NCBI GenBank assembly: GCA_016716405.1
Contig: JADJWK010000003.1
Span: 248,001-312,000, forward strand
DNA from: Candidatus Melainabacteria bacterium
GTDB taxonomy: Bacteria > Cyanobacteriota > Vampirovibrionia > Obscuribacterales > Obscuribacteraceae
DNA: 64,000 nucleotides
Direction of reading: 5' to 3'
Shown piece after piece: positions 26,044-35,330 of this stretch. A program made the translations under genes and the position numbers. Each line of letters opens with the position of its first letter. Position 1 is the first letter of the stretch. The notes beneath the pieces were generated by a model that made no database searches, was not told the DNA's origin, and saw nothing but the letters and a program-made list of their open reading frames with translations.

Positions 26044-26224
26044 GAAGGAAGGTCCCTGAGGTCACAGCGATTATAGCTCAAAACCCCGCACCGGCGCATG
26101 GGCCTGAGGAGGCTTCTCTGTGTGGTACCATTGGTGGTAGCACAGGTCTTTTCTATAAGAAAATGATTCCTGAGTATTATCCGCTTTCGACTATAATGAA
26201 AATTGATTGTCTGGAGTCTTGTCT

Positions 26225-26725
26225 ATGGAGCGTCAGGGCGAGCAGGAAAAGATCCGCCTCCGCAGGGGAGAGTCCTTCGTTCCCGCCGGGGTGGCGGCGG
26301 CGGCGCCTGACTACGCGACCTTGCCCCGGACGACCAGGAGCTATGCGGCCCTGGTTCTGACCACTACCCTGATCGGTTCCGGAGCCGTGGCTTTCGGTGT
26401 CAGCCAGGCAGAGACCTGGAGCCGGCTGCTTGTCTTCAACCAGGAGATTGTCCTGGCCAGGGTGGACATCGAGCCGGGTCAGGTGATCACCAGAGATATG
26501 CTGACTTTGAGAAGCCGGAAGGCGGCGGCGCCGGCCGGCTCCTACTCGGCGATGGACGATGTGGTGGGTTCGCGGGCCCGGGACGCTATTGTCGCCGGAA
26601 GCACAATCGCCCGAGGACTTTCCGTGCCCGAATGGGATCATCTCGGCCGCTTGCTGGCCGGTGGCGCCGTCATGGATTTGCGTTTGAAAGCCACCCGGTT
26701 GCTCCGTATGATTCATAGCCCATGA
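26225..26725 (+). CDS. SAF-domain membrane-anchored protein
   Basis: ATG 26225 is chosen because GGAG stands eight bases upstream. The 166-residue product has a basic cytoplasmic start, one membrane segment (about 42-60) and an outside SAF domain of about 85 residues (ILARVDIEPGQVITRDMLTLR, then VVGSRARDAIVAGSTI). SAF domains occur in CpaB/RcpC (pilus assembly), FlgA and sialic-acid synthases. No pilus or flagellar gene lies near, so the role is open. Coupled by overlap (ATGA) to the next gene. Confidence 0.78.
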   Translation: MERQGEQEKIRLRRGESFVPAGVAAAAPDYATLPRTTRSYAALVLTTTLIGSGAVAFGVSQAETWSRLLVFNQEIVLARVDIEPGQVITRDMLTLRSRKAAAPAGSYSAMDDVVGSRARDAIVAGSTIARGLSVPEWDHLGRLLAGGAVMDLRLKATRLLRMIHSP

Positions 26726-27255
26726 GCCTGCGAAATCTACTGTTTGGCGCCGGAATCGCATGCGTAGCTGCTCTTGCTTGCCGGCCTGCGGATTGCCAGA
26801 TCGGCTTCTCGTCGCAGAGTCTCATGGCAGACATGCGCAATGTCGCTTCGGTGGTCCGGGATTATTATCGAAAGGAAGGCAGCCTTCCCGCCAGCACCGC
26901 CGACTGCGACCGGCTTCTGGCGGTTCTCTATAAGCGCACTTCTCGCTTCGATCCCAGCCAGCCCATGCCGATGCCTTCGAGCGCCGGGGTATTCAGAGTG
27001 CTGGATCGATTCAGGGTGGTATATGACACCTCCATCGATCAGAAGAGCAATCTCGATCTGGTCTGGCGCCGCACCCCACCGAGCTCCTGGAACGGTACCG
27101 CCGGCAGCATAGGAATCGTCAGCAACGGCGAGAAAAGATTTCTTGTCTTCGGAATCGGCGAGAACGGCGAGCCTCTGAGATCGGAGAACGGCCAGGCCAT
27201 CTATAACATCTATGATTTCGAGAGCGACGAGGGCGAGGGCGAGCGGCTTTTCTGA
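26722..27255 (+). CDS. Small secreted protein, unknown function
   Basis: The 177-residue protein begins with a clear signal peptide (LLFGAGIACVAALACRPADC; a lipobox is not convincing). The mature part has an early helix (MADMRNVASVVRDYYRKEGSLPAS) reminiscent of pseudopilin-like N-termini after cleavage, then a small beta domain ending in an acidic tail. Its ATG overlaps the SAF gene stop by 4 bp, so the pair is coupled and may form an envelope assembly. It converges with the ABC-F gene (2-bp gap). No family assigned. Confidence 0.72.
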   Translation: MSLRNLLFGAGIACVAALACRPADCQIGFSSQSLMADMRNVASVVRDYYRKEGSLPASTADCDRLLAVLYKRTSRFDPSQPMPMPSSAGVFRVLDRFRVVYDTSIDQKSNLDLVWRRTPPSSWNGTAGSIGIVSNGEKRFLVFGIGENGEPLRSENGQAIYNIYDFESDEGEGERLF

Positions 27256-27257
27256 GC

Positions 27258-29087
27258 TCAGGTCAGGGCTTTGGCTTCGAGCTCCTGCCAGCGCTCATAG
27301 AGGCTCTCGAGCTCTTTCTTGAGGCTTTCCTGCTCCGCGGCGATGGTTGAGAGCCTGGAAAAGTCCGAGGCAATCTCCGGCTCCATCATTTTTTCCTCGA
27401 GGGCTGCCAGGGCAAGCTCGGCGGTCTCGATCCGCCCGGGAAGCGACTCGAGATCGCGTCTTTCCGGTGCGGTGAGCCCGCTTCGCTCCCGCCTGGGCTT
27501 ACCGGTCTTGCGTTTGCTCTCTCCTCTTTCAGTCTCGCTATCTCTGAAAAATCGCGGGATCTCGGGCTCGAACTGGGAATAGCCGGCAAAAAACTCCGCC
27601 GGCCCGTTGCCTGTAAGAGCCAGAACCTCCTGGCAGACCGTATCGAGAAGCATCCGGTCGTGACTGACGAGAATCACCGCCCCGGGAAATTCGGTCAGGC
27701 TGTCCTCCAGTACTTCCAGGGTGGGAATGTCCAGGTCGTTGGTGGGCTCATCCAGAATAAGAACGTCAGCCTCCTGGAGCATGAGCCGGGCGATCAGGAC
27801 CCGGGCCTGCTCTCCGCCCGAGAGATTGCCCAGGGTAAGGGGGAGCTTTTCGGTCTCGAAGAGCAGCTTTCGAGCCCATGAGGTAATATGCATGGACCTC
27901 CCCCGGTAGCTGACCGTGTCGTTGTCGCCGGCCAGGGCGTGTTTCAACGTGCCGTCCAGGTCGAGACTGCTGCGGTCCTGCTCGAACCATACTATCTTGA
28001 GCCCTTCCGCTCTTTTGATCGATCCCCGGTCACAGTCGATCTCGCCTGTGAGCGCCTTGAGCAGGGTGGTTTTGCCGCAGCCGTTGCGTCCGACTATGCC
28101 CAGGCGGGTCCGGGAGGTGATCAGAAGATCGAGATCGGCGAAGAGCATCCTGCCGGACAGGCTTTTCTCAATCCCCCGGGCATTCACCAGCTCCTTGCTG
28201 CGCCTGCCCGAAGACTGGAAAGAGACATCGAGCTGGGTCTGGCGGTTGCGGCTCCGGGTGGTCTCCAGGTCTTCTTTGAGCTTGCCGGCTTCTTCTATTC
28301 GATGGCTGGACTTGGTCTGCCTTGCCCTTGCTCCGCGGCTCAACCAGGCAATCTCCCGTCTGACCTTGCTTGCCAGGGATTGCTCCAGGTTCGCCTGCTC
28401 GCTGAGCTTTTCTTCCCTGATCCGGAGAAAATCGGCGAAACTGCCGCTCACACTGAGATAGCCCGACGGATAGCGGGGGCTGAGCTCGATAATCCGGTTC
28501 GAGATAGCCTGGAGAAAAGCCCGGTCGTGGGTGACGACTATGAATGAGCCGTCCTGCTCGGAAAGTATGGTCTCGAGCTCCAGCACGGCTTCCAGATCGA
28601 GATGGTTGGTGGGCTCATCGAGTATGAGCAGATCGGGTCTGGCGGCTATGGCAGCAGCCAGGGTCAGACGTTTGCGCCAGCCTCCGGAAAGCTCTGAGGC
28701 AAGTTTTTCCCGGTCCCTGAAGCCGAAACGCTTGACTGCCTGGTCCACGGCAGCCTCTTTCTCGTAGTCCTGCCATTCGAGCGGCTCCACGGCTTCTCTC
28801 AGGAAGGCTTCCACCGATTGATCCGCCGGTATCTCCTTGTCCCCCTCCTGAAAGGCTGCCGACACTCTCAGCCCTTTCCTGGTGACGATCTCGCCTTCAT
28901 CGGCGTCCATGAGCCCGGCGAGAATTCTTAACAGAGTCGATTTACCCGAGCCGTTGGGCCCGATGAGACCGGTTCGATTCTCCTCCTCGATAGTGAGGCA
29001 GAGTCCATCGAATAGCTTCTTGCCCGAGTAAGCCTTGCTTATTGCTTGACAGTCTATGAGGATTCCCATGTCCTTCACACTTAACAT
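27258..29087 (-). CDS. ABC-F family ATPase (Uup-like)
   Basis: The 609-residue soluble protein has two ABC ATPase domains: the first with Walker A GPNGSGKST, signature LSGGW and Walker B LLILDEPTNHLDLE; the second with Walker A GRNGCGKTT, signature LSGGEQAR and LILDEPTNDLDIP. Between them lies the charged ABC-F linker (about 240-290), and at the end a coiled coil (about 540-605) as in Uup. ABC-F proteins act on the ribosome or on DNA intermediates rather than in transport. The start is uncertain: ATG 29087 lacks a ribosome site, while ATG 29069 (MGILIDCQ) has AAGGA too close by. It is divergent from the UspA gene. Confidence 0.95.
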   Translation of the reverse strand: MLSVKDMGILIDCQAISKAYSGKKLFDGLCLTIEEENRTGLIGPNGSGKSTLLRILAGLMDADEGEIVTRKGLRVSAAFQEGDKEIPADQSVEAFLREAVEPLEWQDYEKEAAVDQAVKRFGFRDREKLASELSGGWRKRLTLAAAIAARPDLLILDEPTNHLDLEAVLELETILSEQDGSFIVVTHDRAFLQAISNRIIELSPRYPSGYLSVSGSFADFLRIREEKLSEQANLEQSLASKVRREIAWLSRGARARQTKSSHRIEEAGKLKEDLETTRSRNRQTQLDVSFQSSGRRSKELVNARGIEKSLSGRMLFADLDLLITSRTRLGIVGRNGCGKTTLLKALTGEIDCDRGSIKRAEGLKIVWFEQDRSSLDLDGTLKHALAGDNDTVSYRGRSMHITSWARKLLFETEKLPLTLGNLSGGEQARVLIARLMLQEADVLILDEPTNDLDIPTLEVLEDSLTEFPGAVILVSHDRMLLDTVCQEVLALTGNGPAEFFAGYSQFEPEIPRFFRDSETERGESKRKTGKPRRERSGLTAPERRDLESLPGRIETAELALAALEEKMMEPEIASDFSRLSTIAAEQESLKKELESLYERWQELEAKALT

Positions 29088-29199
29088 ACAGGTGAAGGAA
29101 ATTGGAAGATCGTTCGTCCACCTATGACATCCTGCTATCCTATCCGGAGCCGTAAAGAGGCAGTTTTTTGCAGCTCTGTCATAACTAGAAGTTGGAACA

Positions 29200-30234
29200 A
29201 TGAAAATCCTCGTACCTTACGATGGTTCAAAATATTCTCTTGACGCCCTGCGCCTGGTAGCCACCATGGCGCTCGATCCGGGCTCGGAGATCCTCATATT
29301 CAATGTCGCCGGCCGTGGCGCCGGCAGCCCCCTGGCTATACATGAGGAGAAGGCCGTCCGGCAGCAGGAGATCCTTGTCGTCAAATCCGCCCACCTGAAA
29401 GAGCTGGCTGATGAGCTCTCTTTGTGGCAGCGGGAATGCACCATCACCTACCGGGTGCATTTCGGCTCGCCGAAAGAGAGCATTCTGGAAGTCGCCGGCC
29501 AGTGGAAGGCGGACCTGATCGTGATTGCCGCCCACGAGCGAAGCAGCTGGGGCCGGCTCATGCGCGGCAGCGTCTGCCAGGCCGTCCTGGATCAGGCTGC
29601 CTGCTCGGTGCTCGTGGTCAAGCCCACCGACGAAGTCCAGGGCGGCTCCATGGGAGCTCACGGCTATAAGGTCCTGGTCCCCATCGAGGGCTCTTTCTAT
29701 TCTTACGAGACGGTCAGCTGGATTGCCAACCAGGTCTGGAAGAGAGGCACCAGCTTCAAGCTGCTCATGGCTGTGCCGGAGTACAAAGCCCTGCTTTCGG
29801 ACAAGCTTCCCCAACTCGAGTATAACGAGCTCAACCAGCGCTTTCTGGAGCTCAAGGAGAGAGCCTTCCAGATGCTCGAGGAGCATGCTCTCAAGCTCGG
29901 CCGGCAGGTCGGCAACGAGCATGTCACTATCGACGTGGTTCCCGGCGAGCCCCGCCAGGTGATTCTCGAAGCCGAAAGGCAATGGCAGCCGGACATCATC
30001 ACCATGGGCTCCCAGGGGCACAGCAATTTCGAGGCTTTCCTCTCGGGAAGCGTCCCCAGATATGTGGTCAGCCACTGCCGGTGCTCCTGCCTGATCGTCC
30101 GTCGTTTCGCCGCCGGCAAGCCCAGGGTGAAAGCAAAGAATCGCGAGAATTTCAAAGATATTCTCGAATCGATTCATTTCTCCCCCGGCGAGAACGAGCA
30201 GCGTGAAACCATGCCCCATGGGGTCGTTTTCTAG
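29200..30234 (+). CDS. Tandem universal stress protein (two UspA domains)
   Basis: Two UspA-like domains are joined in 344 residues. Domain 1 (1-145) opens with KILVPYDGSKYS and closes with HERSSWGRLMRGSVCQAVLDQAACSVLVVKP. Domain 2 (about 158-310) opens with YKVLVPIEGSFYS and closes with GSQGHSNFEAFLSGSVPRYVVSHCRCSCLIVR. Each carries a form of the ATP-binding Gly-rich loop, with domain 2 closest to consensus. UspA proteins are cytoplasmic and respond to stress. There is a 35-residue charged tail. GTTGGAA before ATG may serve as a weak ribosome site. About 112 bp lie between it and the ABC-F start, enough for divergent promoters. Confidence 0.94.
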   Translation: MKILVPYDGSKYSLDALRLVATMALDPGSEILIFNVAGRGAGSPLAIHEEKAVRQQEILVVKSAHLKELADELSLWQRECTITYRVHFGSPKESILEVAGQWKADLIVIAAHERSSWGRLMRGSVCQAVLDQAACSVLVVKPTDEVQGGSMGAHGYKVLVPIEGSFYSYETVSWIANQVWKRGTSFKLLMAVPEYKALLSDKLPQLEYNELNQRFLELKERAFQMLEEHALKLGRQVGNEHVTIDVVPGEPRQVILEAERQWQPDIITMGSQGHSNFEAFLSGSVPRYVVSHCRCSCLIVRRFAAGKPRVKAKNRENFKDILESIHFSPGENEQRETMPHGVVF

Positions 30235-30348
30235 AGCCGCCGAGGTTTTATCCGGGATTTCGTGATTTCCCCAGTGATCATGTCCAGATTCTCGAAATAA
30301 CATGTATATCCAATAGGACCAAGCACCTCACGGATATTCAGGCGAGAT

Positions 30349-31773
30349 ATGGCGGAATTGAACTCTGGCAATGATTCGGCAGCTCCTGCTTCGGACAGGG
30401 ATTCCATGACTCCGATAGACAGCCAGGAGACCGGCCGGGTCTTGCTTGCCGAAGGTCCCTGGCAGCCTCGGGGCAATGTCTTCGTGTCTCCGGTCAGTCC
30501 TGATGTCCTTCCTGGCGATCCCGGCTGCAAACCGTCTCCGGATTTCATCCGGGTCATCGATACGGCTGCCCGCAATATCTATGATGTGAAGTCCATGGGC
30601 GATATCGAGGCGATCAAGAAAGGCTACTGCGACACCGGCCGGACCGTGGACGCTCTGGACGCCGCCCAGAATGCCCTGAAAAGGACCGGGGACCCTTATA
30701 ACAGTCTTTTCCGGGGGCAGAAATCAGTGGATCTGGACGCTCTTTTCCAGGGGCGCAACCATACCATCGGGGTCGACTTCCAGATTCCCGGTCTCGATGC
30801 CACCACCAGGGAGCCTCGCAAAGGTCCCTTCGTGATCAACGAGATCATCAAGGGCAGCCCGGCTGAGAAAGCCGGTCTCCGGGCCGGGGATGTGATCAGC
30901 ACGGTCAACGGAGTTTCCACCTCTACTGTCAAATACACCGGGCTGCGCGAAATCCTGGACAATCCGGATCGCCAGCCGGTGAATCTCGGAATAATGCGGG
31001 ATGGCCAGCCCAGAGATATAACGGTAACCCCGGAAGAGATGACTGTGCCTGCGGTGAGCGATACTCTCCTGCCCGGCGATATAGCTTATATCAAGGTAGA
31101 GGACTTCATGCAGCGGGACACCGTCGAGGAGATGCGTGCCGCCATCGAGAAATACCCGCAAGCCAGGGGGTTCGTCATCGACGTCCGGGACAACACCGGC
31201 GGGCTTTTCGACCAGGGAATCACCAGCGCCTCGCTATTCGTCGAGGATGGCCGGCTCCTTTCCATCAGCACCCGGGTCGCCTCTGATCCGGCCAATCCGG
31301 AATATGCAAGCACCGTCTATAACCTGCAACGTGACAGGATTTCGGTGGAGACAGGGCAGGGATTTTTCGGCAAGGATGTCAAGACCATGCCTCGCTATCC
31401 GGATCTGGTGAACAAGCCCACGGTGGTTCTGGTCAATGGCATGACGGCTTCGGCCGGCGAGATTTTCGCTTCCTCGGTCCAGGAGAACGGAGATGCCAAG
31501 GTGGTCGGCACGCGCACCTATGGAAAAGGGATCGGTCAGACCGTCATCAATGGCATGCCTGACGGCAGCAAACTGCGGGTAACCAGTTTCCGTTATTACA
31601 GCCCTCATGGGAACTGGTTCGGCAACGCCCATGATGAGAGGATCGGGGTCAAGCCGGACTTTGAAGTGGAAAACCCCGACAGCGCCCTGCGGCTTTCCGG
31701 GGCGGATGCTCAGCTGGCCAGAGGTCTGGCTGTTCTCAATCAAGAAATTGCGCAGCGCCATCCCAACCGTTAG
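30349..31773 (+). CDS. S41 family carboxy-terminal processing protease (CtpA/Prc-like) with PDZ domain
   Basis: The 474-residue protein has a helical N-terminal part, a PDZ domain (about 140-225; GVDFQIPG, GSPAEKAGLRAGDVISTVNG) and an S41 protease domain. The catalytic dyad is Ser368 (NGMTASAGEIF) and Lys393 (GTRTYGKGIGQ), 25 residues apart as in CtpA. The substrate-facing motif GFVIDVRDNTGG is also present. Family members normally carry a signal peptide; none is seen here, as the first 60 residues are polar. So it is either cytoplasmic or exported by another route, or the true start is elsewhere. The GNAT gene follows after 9 bp. Confidence 0.92.
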   Translation: MAELNSGNDSAAPASDRDSMTPIDSQETGRVLLAEGPWQPRGNVFVSPVSPDVLPGDPGCKPSPDFIRVIDTAARNIYDVKSMGDIEAIKKGYCDTGRTVDALDAAQNALKRTGDPYNSLFRGQKSVDLDALFQGRNHTIGVDFQIPGLDATTREPRKGPFVINEIIKGSPAEKAGLRAGDVISTVNGVSTSTVKYTGLREILDNPDRQPVNLGIMRDGQPRDITVTPEEMTVPAVSDTLLPGDIAYIKVEDFMQRDTVEEMRAAIEKYPQARGFVIDVRDNTGGLFDQGITSASLFVEDGRLLSISTRVASDPANPEYASTVYNLQRDRISVETGQGFFGKDVKTMPRYPDLVNKPTVVLVNGMTASAGEIFASSVQENGDAKVVGTRTYGKGIGQTVINGMPDGSKLRVTSFRYYSPHGNWFGNAHDERIGVKPDFEVENPDSALRLSGADAQLARGLAVLNQEIAQRHPNR

Positions 31774-31782
31774 AATGTACAT

Positions 31783-32250
31783 ATGGAACTATCTGATATG
31801 GAGTTCGCCGCAGGCGATCTCGCTGAGCTCGACAGTATAGACAAGATCAATCAGGCGGCACTCACCAGGCAGGTGGAGAAAGGAGTGCTCGAGGACAGGA
31901 TCAAGCAGGGACGGATCCGGGTTCTGCGTGTTTACAGGGAAATCGCCGGGATCATCTACTGGTCGCCTGATTTCATGTGCCGGGAAGGTCTGGTGCTCAT
32001 CGAGCAGCTCGCCGTCAGTCCGGATTACCGCCGACTCGGTCTGGGATCCCAGCTTCTCAGGCATTGCCTGGACTTCCTCAAGGAGTCGGGAGTGAGGCGG
32101 GCTTTCGTGGATGTGGAAGCGGACAACGGCCCGTCTCTCGGAATGTGCTTGAGCCATGGTGGTATTATATGTGGTGTGGTGCAGGGGCTCGGCGACGCTC
32201 CCGGGGAAATCGTGCGGACCATAGTCAGATTCGATCTCAGTCCGCAGTGA
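31783..32250 (+). CDS. GNAT family N-acetyltransferase
   Basis: The 155-residue protein has the GNAT fold with the acetyl-CoA loop in motif A (LIEQLAVSPDYRRLGLGSQLLRHCL; the Q/RxxGxG/A equivalent is RRLGLG). The following strand VRRAFVDVEADNGPS is typical. The substrate is not predictable. It lies 9 bp after the S41 protease stop, so the two are probably cotranscribed. Its 3' end overlaps the 3' end of the convergent symporter gene by 14 bp. Confidence 0.88.
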   Translation: MELSDMEFAAGDLAELDSIDKINQAALTRQVEKGVLEDRIKQGRIRVLRVYREIAGIIYWSPDFMCREGLVLIEQLAVSPDYRRLGLGSQLLRHCLDFLKESGVRRAFVDVEADNGPSLGMCLSHGGIICGVVQGLGDAPGEIVRTIVRFDLSPQ

Positions 32251-33703
32251 CCGGGCTCTTGAGCAGATAGTGCAGAATCAAATAAGCAGTCAGCGCCGCT
32301 CCGGTGCATGACAGGGACAGGGACAGCCCGATCGATCCGATAGGCTCGAAGCCCTGGAGAAAGTACGTCCAGCCGGCTATATACTGCGGGAGCCAGAGCC
32401 CGGGCCCGACTATCATGGCGGCGATGGCCGGCCAGCCGCTTTTCGGCTTCAGGAAAAGACCCAGGGTGAGAGGCACGAAAAGTCCCACCATAGTCATCGA
32501 GTAAGCGTTCTCGAGAAGAGAGAAAGCCCGGCTCTGGGTGAGAGCCATGATCAGGCTGCAAGTGGCCACGAAGAGCACGCAGAGACGATTGAGGTCGAGA
32601 GGGGATATCTTGATCCACTTGACCTTGATGAGGAGGTTCTGGGCCATTACCGTAGCGGGCGCCAGGATAGCACTATCTATGGTGGCGAGCACCACCGAGA
32701 GCAGGACCAGGACGAAAATGATCGTGTATACAGGATCGAGGAAAACATGAGCGAGAGCGGGAATCACCGAGTCTTCGTTATTCGATCCGAAATGGCTGGC
32801 GGCAGCCAGACCCAGGAGCACCGGCAGCATGCCCAGGGCGAGATAGGCGCCCCCGGCCACCCAGCATGCCTGTCTGGCCACGGTGGCGCTTTTCGAGGCG
32901 AATACTCTCTGCATCAGATCCTGACCGGGAAGATTGCCCAGGGCGCCGGCGCAGAGGATCGACGCCCAGCCCCAGAACTGCGACGCTGATTCATGCGGGA
33001 TCCAGACGAGCTTCTCCGGCGAGACCTGCTCGACATGAGCGAGGACCGAGGTGAGACCATGGCTGAAATCACCACCGCCCATGGCGGCGAACACTTTGAA
33101 GGTAAGCAGAATCAAGCCGATGATGATGAGCGTGATCTGGATAGCGTCGGTGAGAGTCACGGACCACATGCCGCCCAGCAGCGTGTAGCTCGTACCGACT
33201 ATGGCGACCAGAAGAACTCCGAGCACGAATGGGATACCGAAGAAGTAGTCGAGTATATGAGCGAAGGCCACGAATTGAGCGGCAATCCATCCGAAAAAGC
33301 TGGGGATCATAATCAGCGCCGACATGATCTCGGCTTTCTCGCCGAACTTGATCCGGAAAAAATCCGAGCTGGTGAGGAGATTCATCTCCCAGAGAGGCCT
33401 GGCATAGAAAGTCCCGGCGATGATCAGACAGAGCCCTCCTCCTATGGGATCCAGCGCCGCCTGCCTGACTCCTTCCCTGGCCACCTCGCCTGCCTGGGTG
33501 AGCATAGTGCTGGCTCCGAACCAGGTTGCCAGAAGGGTGGCCCAGGCCAGGGACAGGGGCAGGCGCCTGCCTGCCACCACATAGTCTTCGACATCTTTGA
33601 CCCTTTTGTGAGCCCAGAGACAGACGCCGAACATGACCATGACATAGACAATCAGAGAGATTGCCAGGACCCATTTGAGAGTTACCGAGAGATCAGTTGC
33701 CAC
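32237..33703 (-). CDS. Sodium:solute symporter (SSS/PutP family)
   Basis: The 488-residue protein has about thirteen membrane helices and SSS landmarks: VEDYVVAGRRLPLSLAWATLLATWFGASTMLT at the start, then SFFGWIAAQFVAFAHIL and YTLLGGMWSVTLTDAIQ in the fifth and sixth helices, and a long GALGNLPGQDLMQRVFAS. The substrates of this family include proline, pantothenate, sugars and choline or betaine; the choice cannot be made here. An aldehyde dehydrogenase gene stands divergently 102 bp away and may use the same imported compound. The start is GTG 33703; no strong ribosome site. Confidence 0.93.
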   Translation of the reverse strand: MATDLSVTLKWVLAISLIVYVMVMFGVCLWAHKRVKDVEDYVVAGRRLPLSLAWATLLATWFGASTMLTQAGEVAREGVRQAALDPIGGGLCLIIAGTFYARPLWEMNLLTSSDFFRIKFGEKAEIMSALIMIPSFFGWIAAQFVAFAHILDYFFGIPFVLGVLLVAIVGTSYTLLGGMWSVTLTDAIQITLIIIGLILLTFKVFAAMGGGDFSHGLTSVLAHVEQVSPEKLVWIPHESASQFWGWASILCAGALGNLPGQDLMQRVFASKSATVARQACWVAGGAYLALGMLPVLLGLAAASHFGSNNEDSVIPALAHVFLDPVYTIIFVLVLLSVVLATIDSAILAPATVMAQNLLIKVKWIKISPLDLNRLCVLFVATCSLIMALTQSRAFSLLENAYSMTMVGLFVPLTLGLFLKPKSGWPAIAAMIVGPGLWLPQYIAGWTYFLQGFEPIGSIGLSLSLSCTGAALTAYLILHYLLKSPVTAD

Positions 33704-33805
33704 TTGATATCGCTGCTCTATTTAACGGAGCGACAATAGTAGCAAGTGTTGTCTCTTGGCATTGGTCTATAATTAGCCTTTTGCGACCGCAAGCGAGGAG
33801 AGCGT

Positions 33806-35293
33806 ATGCCGCTACAGTTCATCAATGGCGAATTCACTATGGGCAGTGCCACCGAGATGATCGACGTAATCGATCCGGCCACCGAGCAAACCATAGGAGA
33901 AGCCCCCAGGGGACTCGAGAAAGATGCCCTGGCAGCCATCGCTGCGGCCAGGCTTGCTTTTTCCGATTGGAAGCGGACCTCAGCCAATGTCCGGGCCACA
34001 ATGCTTCATGAGGCGGCTGCGAAAATGAGAGCCCACCAGGAGAAGATCGTGGAGATCCTTACCCGGGAAGAAGGCAAGCCCCTGCCCGAGAACGAAGAGG
34101 AATTCGAATGGCTTGCCACCACTTTCGACTATTATGCCGAGCTGGGCCGTCACGAGCGCGGCCGGCTCCTGCCCTCGGGGGAGTACACTCAGCTCAATTT
34201 CGTGGTCAAAGAGCCTTTCGGCCCGGTGGCCTGTATCATCCCCTGGAACTACCCGCTCCTGCTCCTGGCCTGGAAGGTGGCTCCGGCTCTCGCGGCCGGC
34301 AATACGGTGATCATCAAGCCCAGCGAGCTGACACCGCTAGCCACTCTCTATATGGTCGAGCATTGTTTCGATCACTTCCCGAAAGGGGTGATCAATGTCG
34401 TCACCGGTTATGGCAGGGAAGTCGCCGAGCCTCTGGTGAAGCACCGCGACGTGCCGGTGATTGCTTTTACCGGAAGCGTGGCCACCGGCCAGAGAATCGC
34501 CAGCCTGGCCTCGCCGATGATGAAAAAGCTGCATCTCGAGCTGGGTGGCAAAGACGCTTTCGTGATCGCCGAGGATACCGATCCGGAATTCGCGGCCCGG
34601 GCTCTCGCTTATGCCGCCCTGGCCAATGCCGGTCAGGTCTGTACTTCCACCGAGCGAGTCTATATCCCCCAGGGACGCAGCAAAGAGCTCACCGAGGCGA
34701 TCGTCTCGCTGGTGAAACAGCTGAAGCTCGGCTCCGGATTCGACGAGGACACCGATGTCGGCCCCATGATCGGCGACAGCTACCGGGGCAAGGTCGAAGA
34801 TCATATCAAGGACGCCGTCGCCCACGGAGCCCGGGTGCTCACCGGAGGCAGGCGTCCGGAGTCGCTTTCGAAGGGATATTTCTTCGAGCCCACGGTGATC
34901 GCAGGAGTGGATCATTCCATGAAGATCATGAGAGAAGAGACTTTCGGTCCGGCAATTCCTCTCATGGAATACCGCTCCTTCGAGGAAGCCATCGAGCTTG
35001 CCAACGATTCTGACTTCGGTCTGGGAGCCAGCCTGCTCACCACCGATCCGATGAAAGCAAAAATCTTTTTCGAGGAGGTGAAGGCCGGCACAATCTGGAT
35101 AAACGATCCACTAACCGACAACTATGCCGGTCCCTTCGGGGGCATGAAAATGAGCGGAGGCGCCCGGGAGCTCGGCGAGGAAGGTCTCGAGCAGTTCCGG
35201 GAGACCAAGCATGTCCACTGGGATTTCTCCACCCAGGCGAAGTCGTACTGGATGCCCTACGGCAAGAAGCTGGTCTCTCACACTACAGGTTGA
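33806..35293 (+). CDS. NAD(P)-dependent aldehyde dehydrogenase (betaine-aldehyde-dehydrogenase-like)
   Basis: The 495-residue enzyme has all family marks: PWNYPLLLLAWKVAPALAAG, the cofactor loop FTGSVATGQRI, Glu245 in LELGGKD and catalytic Cys279 in NAGQVCTSTERVY, with the usual 34-residue gap. GPMI and the C-terminal FGGMKMSGGARELGEEGLEQF are also present. GAGGAG before the ATG fixes the start. It oxidises an aldehyde to a carboxylate in the cytosol; the substrate class (betaine aldehyde, 4-aminobutanal or succinic semialdehyde) cannot be told apart. Divergent from the sodium symporter gene. Confidence 0.95.
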   Translation: MPLQFINGEFTMGSATEMIDVIDPATEQTIGEAPRGLEKDALAAIAAARLAFSDWKRTSANVRATMLHEAAAKMRAHQEKIVEILTREEGKPLPENEEEFEWLATTFDYYAELGRHERGRLLPSGEYTQLNFVVKEPFGPVACIIPWNYPLLLLAWKVAPALAAGNTVIIKPSELTPLATLYMVEHCFDHFPKGVINVVTGYGREVAEPLVKHRDVPVIAFTGSVATGQRIASLASPMMKKLHLELGGKDAFVIAEDTDPEFAARALAYAALANAGQVCTSTERVYIPQGRSKELTEAIVSLVKQLKLGSGFDEDTDVGPMIGDSYRGKVEDHIKDAVAHGARVLTGGRRPESLSKGYFFEPTVIAGVDHSMKIMREETFGPAIPLMEYRSFEEAIELANDSDFGLGASLLTTDPMKAKIFFEEVKAGTIWINDPLTDNYAGPFGGMKMSGGARELGEEGLEQFRETKHVHWDFSTQAKSYWMPYGKKLVSHTTG

Positions 35294-35330
35294 GCGATAT
35301 TTTTTCGAGCTTGCTTTCAAAAAACACGCG

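Noticed and set aside
29227..30303. 358-codon frame on the - strand
   Set aside because: Antisense to the tandem UspA gene; product is a mirror of GC-rich codons and has no fold.
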